A DNA stretch of 34,736 bases from Oscillatoria sp. HE19RPO (lineage in GTDB: Bacteria > Cyanobacteriota > Cyanobacteriia > Cyanobacteriales > Laspinemataceae): NCBI RefSeq assembly GCF_024220515.1, contig NZ_JAMXOT010000296.1:1-34736 (forward strand), in the 5' to 3' direction. The stretch's first letter is position 1. Each line of letters begins with the position of its first letter. Positions 1 through 6,984 of this stretch are shown here, in pieces. A model generated the notes under the pieces. The model was not told the origin of the DNA. It did no database searches and saw only the letters and a program-made list of their open reading frames with translations. The position numbers and the translations under genes are program-made.

Positions 1-2
1 GG

Positions 3-98
3 CCCCCCGACAAGAGCTATTTCTGGGTGGGAGGAACAGGAACTGGGGGTAATAGAGTCAGTGCTTGCTTCGTTCATTTTTCTGCGGATAAGGTTTAG
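3..98 (+). CDS. C-terminal end of an unidentified protein (partial)
   Basis: The third forward frame is open from the window edge to a TAG at 96-98 and gives about 31 residues, including YFWVGGTGTGGNRVSACF. The Gly/aromatic composition looks protein-like, but no family can be assigned from so short a piece. Frame 1 is also open for 36 codons, so the choice of frame is uncertain. The next 200 bases (99-295) contain one GCGATCGC site and no gene that I can support. Confidence 0.3.
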   Translation, partial: PPDKSYFWVGGTGTGGNRVSACFVHFSADKV

Positions 99-295
99 TA
101 AGGGTTATGAATAATTGTACCCCCCTGTAATCCCTATCTTACTTTTACAATTCCCCGATTTGGTGCGATCGCTGTCACTTTTTTTTTATAACTTTGGAGG
201 GTTGACTTTTGAGGGAGAATATGGTATAAGAACCACAGATTTCACGGATTGTCACAGATGAAGGGGTGAGTGGGTGAGCGGGAGAGGGGGAGAGG

Positions 296-354
296 TAAAT
301 GACAAAGGACAAATGACAAATGACAAATGACAAATGACAAAGGACCAATGACAA
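296..354. repeat. Degenerate heptanucleotide tandem repeat (array A)
   Basis: About eight copies of a seven-base unit of the type AAATGAC/AAAGGAC/CAATGAC sit directly against the stop codon of the minus-strand gene at 355. They belong to the same family as the arrays near 9.5, 10.3, 13.6, 14.7, 16.6, 23.0 and 31.5 kb. Short tandemly repeated heptamers (STRR) are a known feature of filamentous cyanobacteria. Confidence 0.85.
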
Positions 355-2148
355 TCAACCATCAACTCTGTTTGTTTCCCAATTATTCCACAGTTGGCGC
401 AAGGCTGCTTCTAAATTTGTTACGAAACCGCGCAGGTCAAATAATGGCAATTTATTCTGATTTTCGAGTAATTGACGACGCAATCTGACTAATTCTTCTC
501 CATCCCTTGCCAATTCAACTGCCCGGGTTTCATAATCGTTTTTGCTGTTACAAATGAGGGCATTTAATTCAGCAGCGGCGCAGATACTCGCCCCGATGCG
601 GGAGGCATTGGTGTTGCCGGGACGGGTTAAAACGGGGCATCCCGCCCACAACGCACTAATCGCTGTAGAACCGGCATTTTCGGGCTGCAAGCGAATTGCT
701 TCGCCCAAGGAACTGGCAGCAGTTTCTATGTCTCCTTCTGCTTTCAGGGATTGACTGAGATAAAAGTGGAGTTGGGCGGCATGGGGATTGAGTTGAATGG
801 CGCGATGCAAGGGAGAAATTGCCTCAGCATGGCGGTTTAATTGTTGTAGGGATTTACCGAGGTTGGTGAGGGCGACAATGTTATCGGGTTCGAGTTGCAA
901 GACTTGTTGATAGAGGGGAATAGCGCGATGAAATTGTTGTTGTTGATGGTAAGTGAGGGCGTTATTGATAAGTTGCGACCGATCGCTGTTTGTTGTTTGG
1001 GGTTGTGGGGAATCTACTAAAGGACGATCGCAGGTTTGACCGGCAGAAACTAGGTCGTTGTCATGATTATTCTCGGAACTCTCTTGAGGATCTGCGATCG
1101 CCTCCTCCAAGGTAATCAACTGCTCGATTTCTTGGGTTTGAAATCCCAACGCCATCGGACGCTGTACTCCGGGCAGCACTCCCACATCATATAATTCGGT
1201 TATCGGTTCGGCAATCCGCATCCAATGTATCGTTGTGCCACTGTGCAAATCGATAACCAGCAATCCACAGCGCGGATCGGTATCTTTTTCGGCTAGTCGT
1301 TCATCTAACAACAATCCCGAAAATGTACCATCTCCCGATCGCGGTTTGGACAATCCCACAATGGCGTAATTATCCCAAAATGCCAGCCCTCGGGCGTATC
1401 CGGGACAAAAGGCGATCGCTTCAAATTTCCCTGTTTCTAAATCCACATAGCCCAATTCTCCTGCACCAGAATTGAGTACCCACAATTTACCTTGATAAAA
1501 GCGCGGCGAATGGGGCATACTCAAACCACTCACAATAATTTCATTGCTTTCCATATCGATAATCATGCCGCCATCGCGCCGTCTGTCGCGCCATCCATCC
1601 ACTACGTCGGAACGACTGCAAGCGGTGACGTAGCGCGGTTTTCCTTCAACGATTGCCAATCCATTGAGGTGACAGCGATCTTCGTTAATGATTTTAGAAA
1701 TAAACGGCGGTTTCCATAAGGGTTTGCAACTGTGGCGATCGCTAACTGTTGCCACGCAATTGAGTAAGGTGCTGATAAAAATCGGTTGTCCTGCATCGGT
1801 GACAATCACATCATGAACGTCGATATCGCCGGTGGTATAACCGATGCGGGGAATGTAGAGTTTATCGTATCCTTGATACAATTGTCCCCGGGATAGGGCG
1901 TTATCCAGTTGCCACAATTGATATTTGGAACTCAGATACAGGCGATCGGGGGTACAATACAATCCCATCGCGCGATCGAATTTCCGTTGAAAGGCGGAAA
2001 ATTGTCCGGTTTCGGGATTAACGCCAATAAACGCCAACCAACTGGTTTGATAGGTGGTAAACGCGAGACTGATTTGCTGTTGTTGCAACCAGGGAATAAA
2101 TTCGCGATCGCTGGTTAAAAACGGAGTGTTTTGTTGAACTTGTGCCAT
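355..2148 (-). CDS. TIGR03032-type protein fused to TPRs and a truncated O-GlcNAc-transferase-like tail
   Basis: A 597-aa protein in three parts. Residues about 1-350 have the repeated beta-propeller-like character of the TIGR03032 family (for example TSWLAFIGVNPETGQFSAF and MPHSPRFYQGKLWVLNSGAG), whose function is unknown. Residues about 390-490 are TPR units (AIPLYQQVLQLEPDNIVALT, AISPLHRAIQLNPHAAQLHF) that normally bind proteins. Residues about 490-590 match the end of bacterial O-GlcNAc-transferase (SPINDLY/Glyco_transf_41) domains: an ALWAGCPVLTRPG-like loop, ASRIGASICAAAEL, and the closing LFDLRGFVTNLEAALRQLW. Most of the glycosyltransferase catalytic domain is missing, so transfer activity is unlikely. 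It looks like an internal deletion that fused TPRs to a remnant tail. No Shine-Dalgarno is obvious. The 3' end abuts a heptamer array. Confidence 0.85.
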   Translation of the reverse strand: MAQVQQNTPFLTSDREFIPWLQQQQISLAFTTYQTSWLAFIGVNPETGQFSAFQRKFDRAMGLYCTPDRLYLSSKYQLWQLDNALSRGQLYQGYDKLYIPRIGYTTGDIDVHDVIVTDAGQPIFISTLLNCVATVSDRHSCKPLWKPPFISKIINEDRCHLNGLAIVEGKPRYVTACSRSDVVDGWRDRRRDGGMIIDMESNEIIVSGLSMPHSPRFYQGKLWVLNSGAGELGYVDLETGKFEAIAFCPGYARGLAFWDNYAIVGLSKPRSGDGTFSGLLLDERLAEKDTDPRCGLLVIDLHSGTTIHWMRIAEPITELYDVGVLPGVQRPMALGFQTQEIEQLITLEEAIADPQESSENNHDNDLVSAGQTCDRPLVDSPQPQTTNSDRSQLINNALTYHQQQQFHRAIPLYQQVLQLEPDNIVALTNLGKSLQQLNRHAEAISPLHRAIQLNPHAAQLHFYLSQSLKAEGDIETAASSLGEAIRLQPENAGSTAISALWAGCPVLTRPGNTNASRIGASICAAAELNALICNSKNDYETRAVELARDGEELVRLRRQLLENQNKLPLFDLRGFVTNLEAALRQLWNNWETNRVDG

Positions 2149-2276
2149 AATTATTAACGGATAAACATCGAATACAATCCCAACCCAATGACGCGCATTG
2201 CGCCCCTGATGCTGATTTTACCAATTTTTAAGGCGACGGCGGGTGCTTTGCCAATCATCCTCCCCTATCAGCAATT

Positions 2277-2326
2277 GTAGGGTGGGCAATGCCCACCGCA
2301 TAGAAGGTGGGCAATGCCCACCCTAC
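2277..2326. repeat. 50-bp GTAGGGTGGGCATTGCCCACC-type hairpin element (copy 1)
   Basis: The outer arms GTAGGGTGGGC and GCCCACCCTAC pair, and each half is itself palindromic around CAATG. The element begins three bases after the ilvA stop codon, so it is placed to end the ilvA transcript. A second copy of the same length, also preceded by CAGCAATT, lies at 6926-6975 just after another stop codon. Confidence 0.8.
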
Positions 2327-2329
2327 TTT

Positions 2330-3841
2330 TTATCCCAGAAACAGGGTATAAGCGGGATTTTTATTTTCATCCCAATAGCGATATCCCACATTATCTAAAA
2401 ATGCCTGCCATTCCTGCATTTCTTCCGGCGGGACTTGCATTCCTACGACAATTCGCCCGTAATCAGACCCGTTATTGCGATAGTGGAACAAGCTGATATT
2501 CCAGTTACGACTCATGTGTCCGACGAATTTCATTAAGGCACCGGGACGTTCAGGAAATTCAAAGCGGTAGAGTAATTCATTATGGGCGAGGGGGGAATGT
2601 CCTCCGACCATGTGCCGTAAGTGTAACTTAGTGAGTTCGTCATCGGTGAGGTCGAGGGTTTTGAATCCATTGGCCTCAAAGGTTTCTACCATGTTGGCGG
2701 CATCGGCGCGGTTGGTGATTTGCATTCCGACGAAGATATGCGCTTCTTTTTGGTCGGCGATGCGATAGTTAAATTCTGTGAGATTTCGTCTCCCAATACA
2801 GTCGCCAAATTTGCGGAGACTTCCCGGTTCTTCGGGAATAGTGACGGCAAAGATTGCTTCACGACGTTCCCCAAATTCCGCACGTTCGGCGACGAAGCGG
2901 AGGCGATCGAAGTTCATGTTGGCACCGCAGGCGACGGCAATTAAGGTTTGGTCGGTGATGCCTTCTCTTTCGACATACGCTTTTGCACCGGCGATCGCCA
3001 AGGCACCGGCGGGTTCTACAATCGATCGCGTATCTTCAAACACATCCTTAATCGCCGCACAAGTATCATCGGTGCCGACAAGGATAATATCATCCACATA
3101 TTGTTGACACAACCGGAATGTTTCTTCACCAACTTCTCGAACTGCTACCCCATCAGCAAATAGTCCCACTTGAGATAAGCGCACGCGATGTCCCGCTTGG
3201 AGGGATTGGGACATGGCATCGGCATCGATGGGTTCAACGCCGATAATCTTAATTTCTGGACGTAAGCGCTTGACATAGGCGGCAATTCCCGAAATCAATC
3301 CACCCCCCCCGATCGCCACAAAAATGGCATGAATCGGTTTCTGATGTTGCCGTAAAATTTCCATGCCAATGGTTCCCTGTCCCGCAATTACATGAGGGTC
3401 ATCAAAGGGATGAATAAAGGTTAGTCCTTTTTCCGCCTCCAATTCCCGGGCATAAGCATAAGCATCATCATAAGTATCCCCATGCAACACCACCACTCCC
3501 CCACGAGATTTGACAGCATCCACCTTGACTTGAGGCGTTGTCACCGGCATGACGATAATCGCCTGGGTTCCTAGACGCGATGCACCGAGGGCGACCCCTT
3601 GCGCATGGTTGCCTGCGGAAGCTGCAATCACGCCTTTTGCCAGGAGATCCGACGGCAGTTGCGCCATTTTGTTGTATGCACCCCGCAATTTAAAGGAAAA
3701 CACCGACTGCATATCTTCCCGTTTGAGCAGGAGTTGATTATCCAGTCGGGCGGACAGATTCGGGGCATACTCTAGGGGCGTTTCTTGGGCAACATCGTAG
3801 ACACGGGCGGTCAAGATTTGGACCAGGTAATCGCAATACAT
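2330..3841 (-). CDS. ilvA: Threonine ammonia-lyase, biosynthetic
   Basis: A 503-aa PLP enzyme that deaminates threonine to 2-oxobutanoate, the first committed step of isoleucine synthesis in the cytoplasm. The N-terminal catalytic domain shows the PLP lysine in SVFSFKLRGAYNKM (K51), the SAGNHAQGVA substrate loop, and the glycine-rich phosphate-binding loop AIGGGGLISGIAAYVKRL. The C-terminal ~170 residues form two ACT-like regulatory modules (FAVTIPEEPGSLRKFGDCIG and YRFEFPERPGALMKFVGHMS), as expected for the long isoleucine-inhibited form. The length agrees with that family. The ATG at 3841 has no clear ribosome site, but it gives the expected N-terminus. A hairpin element follows the stop codon directly. 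Confidence in the family is very high. Confidence 0.97.
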   Translation of the reverse strand: MYCDYLVQILTARVYDVAQETPLEYAPNLSARLDNQLLLKREDMQSVFSFKLRGAYNKMAQLPSDLLAKGVIAASAGNHAQGVALGASRLGTQAIIVMPVTTPQVKVDAVKSRGGVVVLHGDTYDDAYAYARELEAEKGLTFIHPFDDPHVIAGQGTIGMEILRQHQKPIHAIFVAIGGGGLISGIAAYVKRLRPEIKIIGVEPIDADAMSQSLQAGHRVRLSQVGLFADGVAVREVGEETFRLCQQYVDDIILVGTDDTCAAIKDVFEDTRSIVEPAGALAIAGAKAYVEREGITDQTLIAVACGANMNFDRLRFVAERAEFGERREAIFAVTIPEEPGSLRKFGDCIGRRNLTEFNYRIADQKEAHIFVGMQITNRADAANMVETFEANGFKTLDLTDDELTKLHLRHMVGGHSPLAHNELLYRFEFPERPGALMKFVGHMSRNWNISLFHYRNNGSDYGRIVVGMQVPPEEMQEWQAFLDNVGYRYWDENKNPAYTLFLG

Positions 3842-3947
3842 GGGGTCAGGGGGGTTGGTAAAAACGGGATAGTCTTTTATTTTACGCTACTGGGGCGACC
3901 CCTCTTTACAAGAGTAGGTTTTTTACGCTTAACTGCACCTGATGGTT

Positions 3948-4224
3948 CCCTCCCCTTGGCAAGGGGAGGGTTAGGGTGGGGTCCTCTTGGCGTGGCAATT
4001 CCCTACGGGATAGCTCCGCTTACCGCCAAGTCACTTACTCTTAGAGGCGATTCCCTACGGGATAGCTCCGCTTACCGCGCCTGTATGGAACCCCAAGTGC
4101 CAACCTCTTTCTTCGGGAGGTGCTTAAGCGCCTCCCGAGGACCCTTTACCCACCCATTCTTCGTGACATGGCTTTGCCATGTCACGGGGACCCCACCCTA
4201 ACCCTCCCCTTGGCAAGGGGAGGG
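3948..4224. repeat. 277-bp non-coding element with 37-bp terminal inverted repeats
   Basis: The ends 3948-3984 and 4188-4224 are inverted copies that match at 36 of 37 positions. Each end contains its own small palindrome, CCCTCCCCTTGGCAAGGGG. Inside are two perfect 29-bp direct repeats (3998-4026 and 4050-4078, containing CCCTACGGGATAGCTCCGC), a CGGGAGG/CCTCCCG stem near 4113-4137, and a perfect 10-bp stem at 4163-4172/4176-4185. No protein is supported. It resembles a MITE-like or composite palindromic repeat and fills most of the gap between ilvA and the next gene (3842-4318). Confidence 0.8.
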
Positions 4225-4318
4225 GACCGGAGATTAAGTTTCCCTAAAGAAAGCGGCCATTTTATAGGGAAAAAGCTATGATGGCAGACAACCTTTTTTA
4301 TGGTGAGGATTCCGAATT

Positions 4319-5596
4319 GTGGATAAGTCCATTATTCAGTTAGTTGACGAGCTACCTACTGACAACATTACGGTAAAAGTGTTAAAGGCATTGGATTATT
4401 TGATGCCCGGTCAGTGGGATAATTTAGTTGGTTTTGACCAGAGTATTCGAGCCATTACCGGAGAAAGTGACCCGCAGGCTATACAAAAGATTCGCGATCG
4501 GGCTGTGGCTTTGTATCACGACCCGAAGCAAGGCTATCAGACGGCCATTAAACTTTATCAAACGATTGACCGCGCTGATGCAGCCTTAGCTACGGCAGCT
4601 TTAGCCAACAAAGTGGGAGAAAAAATCAGTTTTCTGTCATTTTTAAATAAAATGACGCCGAAAGCAGATACGACCCAAACCATTGATTTATTGCTGAAAG
4701 TTGTTGTTGAATTGATTGCTTACTGTAAACTAAATGGGTGGCCCAATCCTAATCCTCAACAATTTGCGGCTGCCTTGGCGAATACCTATCAAGATGCGGC
4801 TTTGATGCGGATGATGGCATTAGTTTGTATTGATGGTGTGTTGCCTCTTGGCCCCAATTTTCTAGGGAAAATTCACGAAGTGATGACCGGGAATGAGGCG
4901 AATTTAATCACGGGAAATCCTGTGTTTGTAGCGGTAAATAATTTTATCCCGGGAAATAGTCCTTCAGATAAAGTGGGGTTTATTAATCAGGGGTTTGAGG
5001 CGGTAGAAGGGTGGATGAACAACCTGGTGGCTAAAACGGGGGTGACGCCTCAATCGATTGTGCAAGGTTTGGGTAAGTTTATCCAAATTGCCGATGATAA
5101 TTTAGACTTTGTAGCGGCCTTTTTAGACCAAACTACAAATTATTATGAACATACCGGGATTCAAACTGTTGCCCGAAAATTGATTTTGGATGCTCAGGGT
5201 TCTATGAATTTAGGGACACTACCCGCAACGGGAACAACCTCAACACCCTCGGGTTATGCGGTGGGTCAAACGGTAGAAGTTTGGGATGGAGAGGAGGAGG
5301 ATTGGTATGAGGCAACGATTCTCAAAGTTAAGGATGATGAATACTTTGTACATTATGTGGGGTATGGTTCCTCGGAGGATGATTGGGTAGAGGAAGAAGA
5401 TGTGCGCGATCGCAATTATTCGCCATCGGATGACTATGATTATGCGATCGGTCAAAAGGTAAAAGTTTGGGATGAGGATGAGGAGGAATGGTACAGCGCC
5501 ATCATTGAGAAAGTTAAACGCAAGAAATGTTTTGTACATTATCTTGATTATGATTCCTCTCATGACGAATGGGTGGATAATGATGAGATTAGTTAA
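4319..5596 (+). CDS. Protein with two C-terminal Tudor-knot/chromo-barrel-like domains
   Basis: A 425-aa protein starting with GTG, preceded by GGTGAGGA at a normal distance. Residues 1 to about 300 are mostly helical and I do not recognise them. After a TTSTPSG-type linker, two similar ~50-residue acidic modules follow (about 312-360 and 373-425). Each has the pattern VGQ-V-VWD-EE-WY-A-I-KVK---FVHY-(G/D)Y-SS-D(D/E)WV, the signature of Tudor-knot/chromo-barrel domains. In eukaryotes these bind methylated peptides or nucleic acid; the bacterial role is unknown. The two modules are also similar at DNA level, so they arose by tandem duplication. A terminator-like hairpin follows. The binding partner is unknown. 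Confidence 0.85.
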   Translation: MDKSIIQLVDELPTDNITVKVLKALDYLMPGQWDNLVGFDQSIRAITGESDPQAIQKIRDRAVALYHDPKQGYQTAIKLYQTIDRADAALATAALANKVGEKISFLSFLNKMTPKADTTQTIDLLLKVVVELIAYCKLNGWPNPNPQQFAAALANTYQDAALMRMMALVCIDGVLPLGPNFLGKIHEVMTGNEANLITGNPVFVAVNNFIPGNSPSDKVGFINQGFEAVEGWMNNLVAKTGVTPQSIVQGLGKFIQIADDNLDFVAAFLDQTTNYYEHTGIQTVARKLILDAQGSMNLGTLPATGTTSTPSGYAVGQTVEVWDGEEEDWYEATILKVKDDEYFVHYVGYGSSEDDWVEEEDVRDRNYSPSDDYDYAIGQKVKVWDEDEEEWYSAIIEKVKRKKCFVHYLDYDSSHDEWVDNDEIS

Positions 5597-5674
5597 AAGA
5601 TTGCCCGGAGGAATTGGGTAGAGAGACTCACTCAATCCCCTGGAAAGTCAATTTCCCATAACATTTAGCGTCTA

Positions 5675-5710
5675 GGTGGGTTGAGCAAGTATCACCCACC
5701 TTGTTTTTAT
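5675..5710 (+). terminator. Rho-independent terminator
   Basis: The stem GGTGGGT (5675-5681) pairs with ACCCACC (5694-5700) and is followed at once by TTGTTTTTATT. It lies about 80 bases after the stop of the Tudor-knot gene and is oriented to end that transcript. Confidence 0.7.
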
Positions 5711-5736
5711 TAGGACTTACGCAATCTTTCAAATCA

Positions 5737-5784
5737 AACCATCAATGTAGAGGCGATTCGCGAATCGCCTCTACATTGATGGTT
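5737..5784. repeat. 48-bp perfect palindrome
   Basis: Positions 5737-5760 and 5761-5784 are exact reverse complements with no spacer, centred on ATTCGCGAAT. It could form a cruciform or an RNA hairpin, but no T-run follows, so it is not a standard terminator. The remainder of the gap 5785-6048 holds two GCGATCGC sites and no gene that I can support. Confidence 0.9.
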
Positions 5785-6048
5785 AACTGGGGTGTTGAGT
5801 GCAGGGTTGAGAGTGAGGGAGGACCTGTTTATCTGGTTTCAGCCTGCTCTCTTGACGGATGTGATGGTCTCTGGGATAATTAGAGGCGATCGCAACTTGG
5901 GACCGTCAGGGGCGATCGCCCTCACGGCTTACCAAATCTGGATTCCATAAACTTGAGGCTTGAGTGCGACTCTTCTCTCGACCTAGAGGGAATAGTTTAT
6001 AGGAATGATCCGTATCCCCAAAACAAACAGTAAAAAAAGGTGAATTTT

Positions 6049-6816
6049 ATGGTACAATCTTCGGCGGATAAAAAATTACCTTTATTAAATAAAATACCAG
6101 AACCGCTCAAGACCTTAATCAACAAAATCAGGGAGGAGCATTACCCAGAACTTTATGAACCCGAGGCCGATGGAACCGCCTCCTTAGAGGAGGCATTAAC
6201 TGAAATATTAGACGTTTTTCAAAACAGCGGGAAGACCTTGTGTCACCTGCGATTTGTTTGGTTAGCCTTGATTTTGGCGTTAGTCGTCGAGCCAACTGTA
6301 GAATATTATCAGCCTCAAAATAATTTTACAACATCCACCCTAGAATTGCTAGAGCGTTGGATATTTTCAGAAATTGACTCAAACCTATCTTCGGCCCGTT
6401 TAAATCTTGAATTACAACAAGAAATAGACAATTTAGAGGCGATTGTTTCAGAACCGATTGATCTAGTCAAAAATGGAGAGATAGCCAATTTACAAATTAT
6501 TTCTGAATCCCGAGATGTTTTTAAAAATGCCATCCGGGTGCTAGATCGGGAGCAAGCGAAAGAAGCTACCTTAGAAATTTTACAAGATTGTCTGGAAGGA
6601 TATGCAATTTTCCCCGGTTCTGCGGGACGACGAGATCTATTTGACTGGTGGTTATTAGAGGTGGTTCCCGCTAGTTGGTATTTATTATCTCCCCGGGCGC
6701 TTTATGTCGGAGAAGGGGTGGAAAATCCAGAAGAATTCCAGATAGAGCGGATTAAAAAACTTCAAGAAATCAGCAGTCAAGTCAGGTCTATTTTTACCAA
6801 AAATTCTAGTACATAG
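6049..6816 (+). CDS. Helical protein of unknown function
   Basis: 255 aa from the ATG at 6049. A GTG three codons upstream (6040) is possible, but AAAAGG at 6035-6040 lies at ribosome-site distance from the ATG, so I prefer the ATG. The protein is soluble-looking, acidic and strongly helical. It has one hydrophobic stretch (LRFVWLALILALVVEP, near residues 70-86) that could be a buried helix or a single membrane segment, and a Trp-rich patch DWWLLEVVPASWYLLSP. I do not recognise a family. It stands alone between two repeat-containing gaps, with the CHAT gene converging from the other strand. Confidence 0.75.
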   Translation: MVQSSADKKLPLLNKIPEPLKTLINKIREEHYPELYEPEADGTASLEEALTEILDVFQNSGKTLCHLRFVWLALILALVVEPTVEYYQPQNNFTTSTLELLERWIFSEIDSNLSSARLNLELQQEIDNLEAIVSEPIDLVKNGEIANLQIISESRDVFKNAIRVLDREQAKEATLEILQDCLEGYAIFPGSAGRRDLFDWWLLEVVPASWYLLSPRALYVGEGVENPEEFQIERIKKLQEISSQVRSIFTKNSST

Positions 6817-6925
6817 ACTTTGGGAAATAGAGGAGGTGAGAATCAGGATTGTGTAGGCGATCGCCTTTTGCCCATCTCACACGAAATCCGGTTGTGATAG
6901 GTCTATAAAAAACGAACCAGCAATT

Positions 6926-6975
6926 GTAGGGTGGGCACTGTCCACCGTAGGTTCGGTGGGCAATGCCCACCCTAC
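6926..6975. repeat. 50-bp GTAGGGTGGGC hairpin element (copy 2)
   Basis: Same length, same outer arms (GTAGGGTGGGC / GCCCACCCTAC) and same preceding CAGCAATT as the copy at 2277-2326. It ends nine bases before the stop codon of the minus-strand CHAT gene, between two convergent genes, so it may serve as a shared transcript end. Confidence 0.8.
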
Positions 6976-6984
6976 ATTTAATAC

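Noticed and set aside
3785-4201. 138-residue plus-strand frame across the ilvA start and palindromic element
   Set aside because: It crosses the antisense of ilvA and reads through inverted repeats; the peptide is repetitive and unlike a protein.
5240-5635. 131-residue hydrophobic minus-strand frame
   Set aside because: It is the complement of the acidic, duplicated Tudor-knot coding region; hydrophobicity is an expected by-product of the GAN/GAT-rich plus strand.
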